DNA of 64,000 nucleotides from Algibacter pectinivorans (GTDB lineage: Bacteria; Bacteroidota; Bacteroidia; Flavobacteriales; Flavobacteriaceae). The position numbers and the translations under genes are program-made. The stretch covers positions 218,548-282,547 of the forward strand of contig NZ_FOMI01000005.1 in assembly GCF_900112595.1 (NCBI RefSeq), read 5' to 3'. Numbering within the stretch: position 1 is the first letter of the stretch; each line of letters opens with the position of its first letter. Below the pieces are notes generated by a model. The model saw only the letters and a program-made list of their open reading frames with translations, had not been told where the DNA came from and ran no database searches. Positions 18,005 through 26,988 of the stretch are shown here, one piece after another.

Positions 18005-18012
18005 CAAAGTTA
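18005..18012 (-). promoter_or_regulatory. -7 box TAACTTTG for the winged-helix regulator
   Basis: A perfect TAnnTTTG match on the minus strand, 41 bp upstream of the regulator's ATG. Transcription from here would place the hairpin repeat at 17969-17989 in the leader. Confidence 0.45.
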
Positions 18013-18036
18013 CTGAATACTGCGACGGTAAACGGC

Positions 18037-18648
18037 CTACTTATTAACATCATACTTAAAATGCATCCATGTGCCATAAACAATATGCATAACTCCAAAG
18101 CCTAATACCCAAAGCCAAAAGCCATAACCCGGAAACAGAGCAGCAATTAGGCCTAAAGCTATTTGAATAAGCCCTAAATATTGGATATCGCCAATACTAT
18201 ATTTTGATGCGTTTACAAGTGCTAAGCCATAAAAAATAAGCATTAAACCACCTGTATGGCCATATTTGCCTTGGCTAAGTATAATTATAATATAAAGCCC
18301 ACCAGCAACCATAGGAATTAAAAAGTTGTATACCAGCCTTTTTGAGGTGGCGTCCCAAATTTTGGCTCCGTGTTTTTTAGCTTTTTTGGTTGTTAATATA
18401 ATTCCTGTAACGATACTTAAAAACGCTACCATGAGTAATATAAATAAACATATTCTAAATATAGCGCCATCTAAAATTAAGTAACCTCTAACCGATGTAG
18501 TTACTAGCCAATACGCAATGGCTGCTCCAATTAAAGCATAAATACCTGCAAGTATGCCCGATAACCCACTAAGAGAAATAAAACGAGATGATTTATTCAT
18601 CATGTTTTTAATTTCGCTTATGTCTTTTAGATAATCTTTTGATTCCAT
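18037..18648 (-). CDS. Multi-pass membrane protein, unknown
   Basis: 203 residues. A short soluble N-terminus (ISEIKNMMNKSSRF) precedes five or six hydrophobic segments rich in Gly, Ala and Ile. I do not recognise a named family. The gene is upstream of the winged-helix regulator and creD on the same strand. The palindrome in its promoter (18656-18674) is the same as that in front of creD, so it probably belongs to the same regulon. Confidence 0.65.
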   Translation of the reverse strand: MESKDYLKDISEIKNMMNKSSRFISLSGLSGILAGIYALIGAAIAYWLVTTSVRGYLILDGAIFRICLFILLMVAFLSIVTGIILTTKKAKKHGAKIWDATSKRLVYNFLIPMVAGGLYIIIILSQGKYGHTGGLMLIFYGLALVNASKYSIGDIQYLGLIQIALGLIAALFPGYGFWLWVLGFGVMHIVYGTWMHFKYDVNK

Positions 18649-18655
18649 ATAAAAG

Positions 18656-18674
18656 TACTTTGAAACACAAAGTA
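18656..18674. promoter_or_regulatory. Palindromic operator candidate upstream of the 203-residue membrane protein
   Basis: TACTTTG-AAACA-CAAAGTA, with the same 7-bp arms and spacer length as the site before creD. It ends 7 bp before the start codon, close enough to block transcription or initiation. Confidence 0.6.
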
Positions 18675-18738
18675 AGCAATTATTTTTGAATGTTGCTATA
18701 TAAATTTTTGTTAATTTTATAAATACTAAAGCTTATCT

Positions 18739-19107
18739 ATGAATCCTGCCGAAGAGTACATTTTAAATCAACCGGAGCCTTATCGTGCTATCTTAATGCA
18801 TATTCAGGTGCTAATTGAGCACACGATTCCTGAGGTTGAACTAAAATATAAATGGCGAATACCTTGTTACTATATAGGAGAAACACCTATGTGTTATTTA
18901 AATGCGAGCCATAAAAAACAATTTGTCGATGTTGGGTTTTGGCATTCGGCATACCTCGATAAATTTGATGCGTATTTGGTTAGCGAAAACCGTAAAGTGG
19001 TTAAATCGCTGCGCTATACATCTTTAGAAGATATTGATGATGGGATTTTTATTGCCATTCTAGAAGAAGCAAAAAAGCAAAAGGGGAAGTCGTTTTACAA
19101 TAAATAA
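18739..19107 (+). CDS. DUF1801 (YdhG-like) protein
   Basis: A 122-residue soluble protein. PEPYRAILMHIQVLIEH, then VELKYKWRIPCYYIG and FVDVGFWHSAYLDKF fit the DUF1801/YdhG fold, related in structure to frataxin-like proteins. The function is unknown. It is a monocistronic gene, divergent from the creD region and ending upstream of a bidirectional terminator. Confidence 0.75.
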   Translation: MNPAEEYILNQPEPYRAILMHIQVLIEHTIPEVELKYKWRIPCYYIGETPMCYLNASHKKQFVDVGFWHSAYLDKFDAYLVSENRKVVKSLRYTSLEDIDDGIFIAILEEAKKQKGKSFYNK

Positions 19108-19420
19108 ATGCCTTTAAACTGTAAAGGCAGCCTTCAAAATAATACAGTGGTCGCTAAATTTATAAATACTTTAAATGAATAAATTACTATAGGCTGTGTA
19201 TTAGCTTTATGTTTTTTTAGTGGTTCCAAGTAACAATGGTAGTGATAGCGATATTAAAAATGAAACTTAATAGAGAAGCAAGCACAATATAGAAACCAGT
19301 ATTTTTGAAGGCACTTTTAGGGTGCCAGTGTGTGGGTACATATAATTAGCACATGCTAATTGAAAAAGCCTTAGTTTTAAAACATTAATCTAAGGCTTTT
19401 TTTATTTGATATAATGCTTT
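19108..19420. other. 313-bp intergenic region without a gene
   Basis: It holds a hairpin directly after the DUF1801 gene (TGCCTTTA-N5-TAAAGGCA), a palindrome ATTAGCA-CA-TGCTAAT at 19345-19360 and a bidirectional terminator at 19363-19401. I see no coding sequence or RNA gene. Confidence 0.6.
19363..19401. terminator. Bidirectional intrinsic terminator
   Basis: AAAAAGCCTTAG (19363-19374) pairs with CTAAGGCTTTTT (19390-19401), with T-runs on both strands. It lies between the convergent DUF1801 and CDGSH genes. Confidence 0.8.
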
Positions 19421-19657
19421 TTAGTTATGAGAACCATCGCAATACGGCGGGTTTTTAGTGAGTTTACAAGTGCAAAGGAAGGCTGTTTTCTCTTCTTCTA
19501 CCGAAAAAATTAATGGTGTTGTTGCCTTTGCTGTTTTATGAGCACCATTGCAAAACGGTTGGTTCTCGCTATGGCCACATGTGCACCATGCATAATTTTT
19601 ATTCGCTTCTAATTCGCATTTAACTGGAGCGTCTCCTCCTCGTGTATTATTTTCCAT
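19421..19657 (-). CDS. CDGSH iron-sulfur domain protein
   Basis: A 78-residue protein with two CDGSH motifs that each bind a 2Fe-2S cluster through three Cys and one His: CTCGHSENQPFCNGAH and CTCKLTKNPPYCDGSH. It resembles the tandem-motif, mitoNEET-related proteins of bacteria. The first motif has Asn in place of the usual Asp after the third Cys, but all eight ligands are present. A role in redox or cluster transfer is known for the family; the partner is unknown. It is a single gene ending next to a bidirectional terminator. Confidence 0.9.
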   Translation of the reverse strand: MENNTRGGDAPVKCELEANKNYAWCTCGHSENQPFCNGAHKTAKATTPLIFSVEEEKTAFLCTCKLTKNPPYCDGSHN

Positions 19658-19791
19658 AGTATTTGTTTTAGTGACACGTAAAATACTATTTTTAATAAAT
19701 TAATTGTGGTTTTAGTTAAGGTTTACGGGTAGTTAATAACGATTCTAAATTATGTAGACACGTTAATTTTGATACGCCTAGATTAATTGTT

Positions 19792-20652
19792 TTATATCCT
19801 AAAAACCCCTCCAAAAGCAATAACACGTTGTAAATAAAGAAAGTGTTGCGATGCACTTTCGGCGGTGTTACTAGTTGTTCGAATATCTGGCATGTTAATA
19901 TAACCACCTTTTAAATCGAGTTGCATAAAGAAATGCTTAAAAAACGTGAAGTTAAGTCCGGCATGTAATGACACGCCATAGCCTGCTAAGTGAAACTCGT
20001 CGTATCTGTCTTTTTGTAAAAGAGTTGTGTTGGTTTTAGGATATAGAATACCACTAGCTAAACCTTCGGTTATATTTATTTGAAATTTATCGGTGTTTTG
20101 TAGGTTGAATAATTTTGAAATATCATCGAATCTAGAAAATTCTGCATATACATAGTTAAGACCATTGGTATGCTCGAATTTTAAAAAATCGGATGAAATA
20201 AAAACGTCCTCATTATCGAATGTACCATTAAATTGCGAACCGGTTTCGTTAGCAGGTAAGTTAATGTAACCATCTACAGTTTGGGTTCGGTTACGGTGCA
20301 TGACATATTTCATGTGGTCTAAGCCTAAGGAAACGGTGTATTTATCTGATATAAAATACCCTATTTTGGCATTGGTTTGCGGTATGGTAATACGTGTTGG
20401 GTTTAAATAATCGATATGCCAACCTTTAGGTTTGTCTTTTGCTGCAACATCTTTTATAGTAAAATTGTAATCTTTACCTTTAAAATGAATATCTGATCTG
20501 GAGAAGGATTCTCGGTTTCCGCCCCAACTAACAAAAAATTTACCTTTATTGGAGGCTGTATATTTTACGGGTTGAGTGTCTTGTGCTACAATTTTAAATG
20601 AAAGCAAAAAAAGGGCTAAGCCTAAATAAGCTTTTAAGTTCTGGGAGATCAT
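19792..20652 (-). CDS. Outer-membrane protein, unknown
   Basis: 286 residues with a signal peptide ending at KIVAQD, then alternating polar/aromatic strands (KFFVSWGGNRES, AKIGYFISDKYTVSLGLDH, YGVSLHAGLNFTFFKHF) and a C-terminus ending FGGVFRI. This is the pattern of a small outer-membrane beta-barrel. The family is not recognised. It starts 13 bp after kdsA on the same strand, so it is probably co-transcribed with LPS core-sugar synthesis. Confidence 0.65.
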   Translation of the reverse strand: MISQNLKAYLGLALFLLSFKIVAQDTQPVKYTASNKGKFFVSWGGNRESFSRSDIHFKGKDYNFTIKDVAAKDKPKGWHIDYLNPTRITIPQTNAKIGYFISDKYTVSLGLDHMKYVMHRNRTQTVDGYINLPANETGSQFNGTFDNEDVFISSDFLKFEHTNGLNYVYAEFSRFDDISKLFNLQNTDKFQINITEGLASGILYPKTNTTLLQKDRYDEFHLAGYGVSLHAGLNFTFFKHFFMQLDLKGGYINMPDIRTTSNTAESASQHFLYLQRVIAFGGVFRI

Positions 20653-20665
20653 AATTTGGATGCTA

Positions 20666-21484
20666 TTAAAGAGAATTTACCGTTTTTCGGATGGCTACTA
20701 GGTTGCTTAATAATTTTTCTAAATTATCTAAATGTAGCATATTGGCACCATCGCTTTTTGCATTTGCAGGATCGAAGTGGGTTTCTATAAATAAACCATC
20801 TACGTTGTTTACAATACCAGCTCTGGCAATGGTTTCTATCATGTCTGGGCGCCCGCCAGTTACGCCAACCGATTGATTTGGTTGTTGTAGTGAGTGCGTT
20901 ACATCTAAAACGGTTGGTGCCATTTTTCGCATGGTAGGAATACCACGAAAATCGACAATCATGTCTTGGTACCCAAACATGGTGCCTCTATCGGTTATCC
21001 AAGCTTTGTTGCTGCCAGCGTCTTTAACCTTTTGTACGGCGTGTTTCATGGCCTCTGGACTCATGAATTGTCCTTTTTTTAGGTTGACCACTTTTCCTGT
21101 TTTTGCTGCTGCAACTACAAGATCGGTTTGGCGTACTAAAAATGCTGGTATTTGCAGCACATCGACATATTGGGCTGCTTTTGCAGCATCTGAAACTTCG
21201 TGTATATCGGTTACTGTAGGTACATTGAAAGTTTCGGATACTTTTCTAAGAATTTTTAAGGCTTTTTCGTCGCCAATTCCCGTAAAACTATCTATGCGGC
21301 TGCGGTTTGCTTTTTTAAAACTTCCTTTAAAAATATATGGAATTTCTAATTTATTGGTAATGGTCATTACTTTTTCGGCTATACGCATGGCCATATCTTC
21401 GCCCTCAATGGCACACGGACCGCATAAAAGGAAGAAGTTATTGGAATTTGTATGTTTTATTTTTGGTACCTCGCTTAGTTGCAT
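20666..21484 (-). CDS. kdsA: 3-deoxy-8-phosphooctulonate synthase (KDO8P synthase)
   Basis: A 272-residue TIM-barrel enzyme that condenses phosphoenolpyruvate with arabinose 5-phosphate to give KDO8P, the precursor of the LPS inner-core sugar Kdo. FFLLCGPCAIEGEDMAMRIA at the start, FKGSFKKANRSRIDSFTGIG and VTGGRPDMIETIARAG are the conserved KdsA segments. It acts in the cytoplasm. The outer-membrane protein gene follows 13 bp downstream. A 7-bp inverted repeat (AAAACAC-CA-GTGTTTT, 21530-21545) lies in its upstream region. Confidence 0.97.
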   Translation of the reverse strand: MQLSEVPKIKHTNSNNFFLLCGPCAIEGEDMAMRIAEKVMTITNKLEIPYIFKGSFKKANRSRIDSFTGIGDEKALKILRKVSETFNVPTVTDIHEVSDAAKAAQYVDVLQIPAFLVRQTDLVVAAAKTGKVVNLKKGQFMSPEAMKHAVQKVKDAGSNKAWITDRGTMFGYQDMIVDFRGIPTMRKMAPTVLDVTHSLQQPNQSVGVTGGRPDMIETIARAGIVNNVDGLFIETHFDPANAKSDGANMLHLDNLEKLLSNLVAIRKTVNSL

Positions 21485-21573
21485 GTGCTATAAAATTTAA
21501 GCTGCGAAGTTACAAAAACGAGTTTTAATAAAACACCAGTGTTTTGGGTTTTGATAATTGTTGGCAAATACGC

Positions 21574-21660
21574 CCGCGTTAGGGATTGAACGGCCTGTTT
21601 AAGCTCCCCGACCATAGGAGGGAGCGAGTAGTGAAAGCCCGACCCTTTGGGTAACGCCCA
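21574..21660 (-). repeat. Dispersed structured intergenic element, copy D
   Basis: Read on the minus strand: TGGGCGTTACCCAAAGGG, TCGGGCTTTC, CTCGCTCCCTCCTATGGTCG, and an end CAATCCCTAACGCGG. The ends pair (GCGTTA with TAACGC). It lies between the 119-residue membrane protein gene and kdsA. At 87 nt it is the shortest copy. Confidence 0.7.
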
Positions 21661-21690
21661 ACTTATTGGATTTCTGTAAGTAACCTGGTT

Positions 21691-22050
21691 TTAAACGCTT
21701 TTTGCTAAACTGTTTTTTATGATCCAAAGTGCCATAGCAAAACTTGCAAAAATAAATAGACCGCCGTAAACCATAAATTGTTTTATTGGGTAAGAAAGGC
21801 TTATGATTTGCAACATATCTGATACGAAAGCTAGAATTAAATACGACGAAATGCACATAAATGTGATGCCTAATGTGAAATTTAATTTTTTACTTGGTTT
21901 TAATATTTGCCATAAAAATGGAATAGCAAATAATAAAATTGGGTATGCTGTTAAGCCTTCGGTACGATTTACTATGGTAAACCAATACGCTGTAATGGCA
22001 ATAAAATATAGGTATGGAACGAGTTTTGTATAATTGGATATGCTTTTCAT
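21691..22050 (-). CDS. Small four-helix membrane protein, unknown
   Basis: 119 residues with four hydrophobic segments separated by short basic loops (KPSKK and a C-terminal KNSLAKSV). The family is not recognised. It is divergent from typA across about 176 bp and is followed by copy D of the dispersed element. A competing frame at 21599-21856 is made largely of repeat sequence and is not accepted. Confidence 0.6.
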   Translation of the reverse strand: MKSISNYTKLVPYLYFIAITAYWFTIVNRTEGLTAYPILLFAIPFLWQILKPSKKLNFTLGITFMCISSYLILAFVSDMLQIISLSYPIKQFMVYGGLFIFASFAMALWIIKNSLAKSV

Positions 22051-22193
22051 TATTCTATTTTTTTTAGAGAGACTGTTTAATTATAAACGGAAAAATTAGA
22101 AAAATAGTTTTTTAAAATTATGATTATAACATATAATTAACTTTTTATGCTAGTAAAATGTTAAATTAAATAGATTTAAAATGAAATATAGCG

Positions 22194-22201
22194 TACCTTT
22201 G
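22194..22201 (+). promoter_or_regulatory. -7 box TACCTTTG for typA
   Basis: A perfect TAnnTTTG match 25 bp before the typA ATG. It implies a short leader of about 20 nt. Confidence 0.6.
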
Positions 22202-22226
22202 CAGGCTTAAAATAAGGCACTATAAT

Positions 22227-24026
22227 ATGGCTACTATTAAAAACATTGCAATTATTGCACACGTTGACCACGGTAAAACGACGTTGGTTGATAAAATTAT
22301 GTATCACTGTCAATTGTTTCGTGAAAACGAAAACACAGGTGATTTAATTCTTGATAATAATGACTTAGAGCGTGAAAGAGGTATTACAATTACCTCTAAA
22401 AACGTATCTGTAATTTATAAAGACACAAAAATTAATATTATTGATACACCAGGTCACGCCGATTTTGGCGGAGAGGTAGAGCGTGTACTTAATATGGCAG
22501 ATGGTGTGTTGTTATTGGTTGATGCTTTTGAAGGGCCTATGCCACAAACACGTTTTGTATTACAAAAAGCGATCGATTTAGGTTTAAAACCATGTGTGGT
22601 TGTAAACAAAGTGGATAAAGAAAACTGTACACCAGATGAGGTGCATGAAAAAGTTTTCGATTTAATGTTTGAGTTAGGTGCTGAGGAATGGCAGTTGGAT
22701 TTTCCAACAGTTTACGGTTCGGCTAAGAATAACTGGATGAGTGACGATTGGCAAAACGAAACAGAGAATATTGAGCCTTTATTAGATATGGTTATTGAGC
22801 ATATTCCTGAACCAAAAATTGAAGAAGGAACTACGCAAATGTTAATTACATCTTTAGATTTCTCTTCTTTTACTGGTCGTATAGCTATTGGACGTTTAAC
22901 TCGTGGTGAGTTAAAAGTTGGTCAGAATATATCTTTAGTGAAAAGAGATGGATCTATTGTTAAAAATAAAATTAAAGAACTACATACTTTTGAAGGTTTA
23001 GGACGTTTAAAGGTCGATGAAGTTCAAACAGGAGATATTTGTGCTATTGTTGGATTGGAAGGTTTTGAAATTGGTGATACTGTTGCCGATTTTGAAAATC
23101 CAGAAGGTTTAAAAACAATTGCTATAGACGAGCCTACAATGAGTATGTTATTTACCATAAACGATTCGCCTTTCTTTGGACAAGACGGAAAGTTTGTAAC
23201 ATCTCGCCATATTAAAGACCGTTTAAATAAAGAGCTTGAGAAAAACTTAGCTCTACGTGTAAATGAAACAGATAGTGCCGATAAATTTTTAGTTTTTGGT
23301 CGTGGTGTATTACACTTATCGGTTTTAATAGAAACTATGCGTCGTGAAGGTTACGAATTACAAATTGGACAACCTCAAGTTATTATTAAAGAAATTGATG
23401 GTGTAAAATGTGAGCCTGTTGAGGAAATGACTATTGATTTACCTGAAACTGTTTCTGGTAAAGCTATTGAAATGGTTACCCTTAGAAAAGGTGAAATGTT
23501 AAGTATGGAGGCCAAAGGAGAAAGAATGGTTTGTGAATTTATTGTACCATCTAGAGGTATTATTGGTTTACGTAACCAATTACTAACAGCTACGGCTGGT
23601 GAGGCTATTATGGCACACCGTTTTAAAGAGTACCAACCGCTAAAAGGTGGTATTCCAGAGCGTCAAAACGGATCGTTAGTGTCTATGGAAAAAGGACAGG
23701 CTATTCCTTATTCTATTGATAAATTACAAGATAGAGGTAAGTTTTTTGTTGATCCGGGTGAAGATATTTACGAAGGTCAAGTAATTGGAGAAAACTCTCG
23801 TGGTGATGACATGACGGTAAACGTTACTAAAACGAAAAAATTAAGTAACGTACGTTCTTCTGGAGCAGATGATAAGGCTAAAATTGTACCAGCTATTAAA
23901 TTCTCGTTAGAAGAAGCCTTAGAATACATTCAAAAGGATGAGTATGTAGAGGTTACACCAAACCACTTACGTTTACGTAAAATTTGGTTATCTGAAGTAG
24001 ACCGTAAAAGAAACAAGTCTATATAA
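22227..24026 (+). CDS. typA: Ribosome-associated translational GTPase TypA/BipA
   Basis: A 599-residue EF-G-like GTPase of full length. The GTPase motifs are AHVDHGKTT (G1), ERGITI (G2), [11 protein letters not shown] (G3) and VVNKVDKEN (G4). The C-terminal half carries the BipA-specific region with [20 protein letters not shown]. It binds the 70S ribosome and helps 50S assembly and growth under stress in the bacteria where it has been studied. It is monocistronic, with a -7 box 25 bp upstream and a strong terminator downstream. Confidence 0.97.
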   Translation: MATIKNIAIIAHVDHGKTTLVDKIMYHCQLFRENENTGDLILDNNDLERERGITITSKNVSVIYKDTKINIIDTPGHADFGGEVERVLNMADGVLLLVDAFEGPMPQTRFVLQKAIDLGLKPCVVVNKVDKENCTPDEVHEKVFDLMFELGAEEWQLDFPTVYGSAKNNWMSDDWQNETENIEPLLDMVIEHIPEPKIEEGTTQMLITSLDFSSFTGRIAIGRLTRGELKVGQNISLVKRDGSIVKNKIKELHTFEGLGRLKVDEVQTGDICAIVGLEGFEIGDTVADFENPEGLKTIAIDEPTMSMLFTINDSPFFGQDGKFVTSRHIKDRLNKELEKNLALRVNETDSADKFLVFGRGVLHLSVLIETMRREGYELQIGQPQVIIKEIDGVKCEPVEEMTIDLPETVSGKAIEMVTLRKGEMLSMEAKGERMVCEFIVPSRGIIGLRNQLLTATAGEAIMAHRFKEYQPLKGGIPERQNGSLVSMEKGQAIPYSIDKLQDRGKFFVDPGEDIYEGQVIGENSRGDDMTVNVTKTKKLSNVRSSGADDKAKIVPAIKFSLEEALEYIQKDEYVEVTPNHLRLRKIWLSEVDRKRNKSI

Positions 24027-24090
24027 ATATAGAAACGTTTTAGCGTTTTGCGGGAGTATACTCATATTTGTTACTCCTGTTACTATTATA

Positions 24091-24124
24091 AAAAAAGTAA
24101 ACATCTTAGGTGTTTACTTTTTTT
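24091..24124 (+). terminator. Intrinsic terminator after typA
   Basis: AAAAAAGTAAACA (24091-24103) pairs with TGTTTACTTTTTTT (24111-24124), with a 7-nt loop and a T-run. Confidence 0.85.
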
Positions 24125-24285
24125 GTTTTATAGCTGTTTTAGTATGGTAATTCCCATAGTTTAATTATTGGTCTTTATAGGCGTATATGGATACGGTAGT
24201 TTTAAATAAAACAGGTTGTATAACGTGTTTTTTGTAATAAAAGCTAGGTTTTTTAAATTAAACTTTTAAACCTTAAATGATTTTG

Positions 24286-24293
24286 TATATTTG
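24286..24293 (+). promoter_or_regulatory. -7 box TATATTTG for the surface-polysaccharide unit
   Basis: A perfect TAnnTTTG match about 95 bp before the first flippase start. No convincing -33 element. Confidence 0.4.
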
Positions 24294-24388
24294 GTTAATT
24301 CCTATTTGTACGAACTATAGTAGGTTTATTTAAATTGTTTGTAAAACATAAAGGCACACTAGGGGGGTAAAAGGTAACTAACGATTAA

Positions 24389-25690
24389 TTGAGAAAATTA
24401 ATACAATATATAAACGATAAGGTTTTAATCAAAATTGCCTCGTTGCAAAGTGCTTCTGTATTTACAAGAATTCTAGGTGGTATACTAACATCTAAAGCTA
24501 TAGCTATTTTTATAGGTGCAGAAGGTTTAGCTTTAATAGGGAATTTACGAAATTTTGTTAGTGCTTTTCAAACTTTAGCAACGGTAGGTTTTTATAAGGG
24601 TGTAGTTAAATATATATCGGTTTTTAAAGAAGACACTGTAAACCTTAGTAAAATACTTTCCACGAGTTATTATATAGGTTTTATTGCTACAGTAATAACT
24701 TCTTTCTTTTGCTATTTTGAAGCAGAATGGATAAACGATGTGATTTTCCCTACCTATAATGATTATGCTTACGTAATTCGAATATTTGCCATAGTAATTC
24801 CGTTTTATTCGCTTAATATGTTTTCCTTTTCTATAATGAATGGGTTTTCAAAATATAAAATACTCATTATAATTAACATTATTGGGCAGGTGCTAAGCGT
24901 CGCCATAGCTTTACTATTAATTTTTCAGAATAAAATTGATGGTGCCTTAATATCGGTTGTTATAGCAGAATCGCTTATATTTTTAATTACGTTAGTTGGA
25001 ATAATTAATAGAAAGAGTTTAATTGGGCATATTAAGTTAAGTGTTATTAGCTTTAATATGTTAAAAAAGCTTAGTCCTTACTCTTTAATGGGTTTGTTTA
25101 CTGCAGTTTTAATGCCTTTTGTTACTATTGCAATACGCTCTTATATTATTGATAATTTAGGTTATAAAGATGCTGGTTTTTGGGAAGCTATGACAAGAAT
25201 ATCCGATTATTACTTAATGTTTGTTAGCTCTTTAATTGTGTTATACCTTTTGCCTAGATTTACCGAAATTAAGGGTTTTAAAGCCTTTAAAAAAGAAGTG
25301 TTAAGTTTTTATAAAACTATAATTCCTATTATGCTTGTTGGTTTATTATTTATTTATGTGCTAAGACATTTTATTGTTTTACTTGTTTTTTCCGATGAGT
25401 TTGCCCCAGTGGAAGATTTGTTTTTCTGGCAACTTTTGGGCGATTTTGTTAAGATTTTATCCATTGTTATTGCATATCAGTTTTTAGCTAAAAAAATGTT
25501 TTGGCATTATATTTTAACCGAAGCTTTTCTTGTTATTATACTATATACTACAAGTGTCTATTTTATTGATTTATACGACAATGTTGAAGGCGCGGTAATT
25601 GCTCATTTTGTGAGTTACCTTATGTATTATGGTATTATACTTCTTATTTTTGGAAGTTCACTTTTCGGTTTAGCAAACCAGGAAAAATAA
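24389..25690 (+). CDS. Polysaccharide (O-antigen) flippase, Wzx-like, TTG start
   Basis: A 433-residue protein with about 12 membrane segments, of the MATE/MOP-type O-antigen translocase family. ASVFTRILGGILTSKAIAIF and GDFVKILSIVIAYQFLAKKM are characteristic. It should move lipid-linked oligosaccharide across the inner membrane. The codon before TTG 24389 is TAA in frame, so the protein must start at this TTG or later. It leads a head-to-tail set with a second flippase (8 bp gap), a phosphoethanolamine transferase and a glycosyltransferase. The coding sequence is distinctly AT-rich. Confidence 0.85.
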   Translation: MRKLIQYINDKVLIKIASLQSASVFTRILGGILTSKAIAIFIGAEGLALIGNLRNFVSAFQTLATVGFYKGVVKYISVFKEDTVNLSKILSTSYYIGFIATVITSFFCYFEAEWINDVIFPTYNDYAYVIRIFAIVIPFYSLNMFSFSIMNGFSKYKILIIINIIGQVLSVAIALLLIFQNKIDGALISVVIAESLIFLITLVGIINRKSLIGHIKLSVISFNMLKKLSPYSLMGLFTAVLMPFVTIAIRSYIIDNLGYKDAGFWEAMTRISDYYLMFVSSLIVLYLLPRFTEIKGFKAFKKEVLSFYKTIIPIMLVGLLFIYVLRHFIVLLVFSDEFAPVEDLFFWQLLGDFVKILSIVIAYQFLAKKMFWHYILTEAFLVIILYTTSVYFIDLYDNVEGAVIAHFVSYLMYYGIILLIFGSSLFGLANQEK

Positions 25691-25698
25691 TAAAATAG

Positions 25699-26988
25699 GT
25701 GTTTGAAAAAATATTAAACAACACTTTTATAAAAGTGTTTTCATATAATAGTATTGTGGTTTTTGGTAAACTACTAACTTCATTTGTAGTATCAAAAGTA
25801 AGTGCAGTTTATTTAGGACCTTCTGGTTACGCTATAGTTGGCAATTTTAAAAACCTTCTTCAAGGTATTTTAGGTATAACAGCTAGTGGGTTTCAAAGCG
25901 GCATTATTAAATATATTGCTGAAAATAAAAACAATACAGGTCAATTAAAAATTATTATTTCTTCAGTTATAGTTTTATGTGTTGGTATTTCTTCTATAAT
26001 TAGCTTATTATTAATAGTGTTTTCAAAAACTTTAAGCGTTTATGTTTTAAAAGATGAGTCTCTAGCCTTTGTTTTTAGATGTTTAGCAGTCTTATTACCG
26101 TTAGTGTCCTTAAACTTTTTAATTGTGCATATTCTTAATGGTTTGCAGAAGTTCAAGCTATATACTGCAATTATAACACTAACGAATATTTTTAATGCCT
26201 TGTTAACCTTTCTTTTGGTATATTATTTAAGTTTAAAAGGGGCGTTGTATGCAAGCATAATTATTCCGGCGTTAGGTTTTATAACCAGTTTGTTTTTTAG
26301 TGATGTAAGGGAGTTATTAAGTGGTGTATTTAGAAGTATTAAAAATATTACAAGTGTTTTTTTAAAGTCAATATCTACTTATATTGTAATGGCAATTTAT
26401 TCTTCCATACTTATAAGCTTGTCATATTTATTTATTAGAAATAAAATTATTGCAGATTTTAATACATCTATTGCTGGGTTATGGGAAGCCATGAATAAAA
26501 TATCAGTTTTTTATATGATGTTTTTCTCTTCATTATTTACGCTTTATTTATTACCGAAGCTATCAGAAAATAAAACTATTTTGGGGTATAAAAGTATTAT
26601 GAAGACTTACTTTAAATATATAATTCCGTTTATAATAGTTTTGTTTTTAGTAATATTTGTTTTTAGAGTATTTTTGATTAAAATAATTTTAACAGCAGAA
26701 TTTGAGTCTATTGAGCAGTATTTTTATTTACAACTTATAGGCGATTTTATCAAAATAATAGCCTTTTCTTTAGCATATCAATTTCATGCTAAAAAAATGG
26801 TGACATTCTATTTTGTAACAGATGCCATTTTATATATATCCTTTTATTTAATTAGTATGTGCTTAATAGAGTATTTTGATTTAATGGGTGTGTTTTATTC
26901 TTATATTTTAAGCACGTTGTTATATTTAATTTCGGTCTCTCTTTTTATTTATTTTAATAACTCAAATTATTTAAAAGAATATGTTTAA
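25699..26988 (+). CDS. Second polysaccharide flippase, Wzx-like, GTG start
   Basis: 429 residues with about 12 membrane segments, a clear paralogue of the preceding gene: the segments around GLWEAMNKIS and GDFIKIIAFSLAYQFHAKKM align with GFWEAMTRIS and GDFVKILSIVIAYQFLAKKM there. The codon before GTG 25699 is TAG in frame, so GTG is the first possible start. It begins 8 bp after the first flippase and overlaps the next gene by 8 bp. Two flippases side by side suggests two lipid-linked substrates or a duplication that has since diverged. Confidence 0.85.
   Translation: MFEKILNNTFIKVFSYNSIVVFGKLLTSFVVSKVSAVYLGPSGYAIVGNFKNLLQGILGITASGFQSGIIKYIAENKNNTGQLKIIISSVIVLCVGISSIISLLLIVFSKTLSVYVLKDESLAFVFRCLAVLLPLVSLNFLIVHILNGLQKFKLYTAIITLTNIFNALLTFLLVYYLSLKGALYASIIIPALGFITSLFFSDVRELLSGVFRSIKNITSVFLKSISTYIVMAIYSSILISLSYLFIRNKIIADFNTSIAGLWEAMNKISVFYMMFFSSLFTLYLLPKLSENKTILGYKSIMKTYFKYIIPFIIVLFLVIFVFRVFLIKIILTAEFESIEQYFYLQLIGDFIKIIAFSLAYQFHAKKMVTFYFVTDAILYISFYLISMCLIEYFDLMGVFYSYILSTLLYLISVSLFIYFNNSNYLKEYV

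Larger units (their letters stand above)
24027..24388. other. 362-bp intergenic region without a gene
   Basis: It holds the typA terminator (24091-24124), a -7 box at 24286-24293 and about 95 bp of leader before the first flippase. A run of six G lies at 24362-24367. I see no coding sequence. Confidence 0.6.

Noticed and set aside
20931..21500. 189-codon plus-strand frame across kdsA
   Set aside because: Antisense to kdsA, which has all its family motifs.
21599..21856. 85-codon minus-strand frame overlapping the 119-residue membrane protein
   Set aside because: Its end is made of dispersed element copy D and it overlaps a better membrane-protein frame.
24362..24367. Six-G run upstream of the first flippase as a phase-variation tract
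   Set aside because: It lies outside the coding frame behind an in-frame stop, too short and with no frame to switch.
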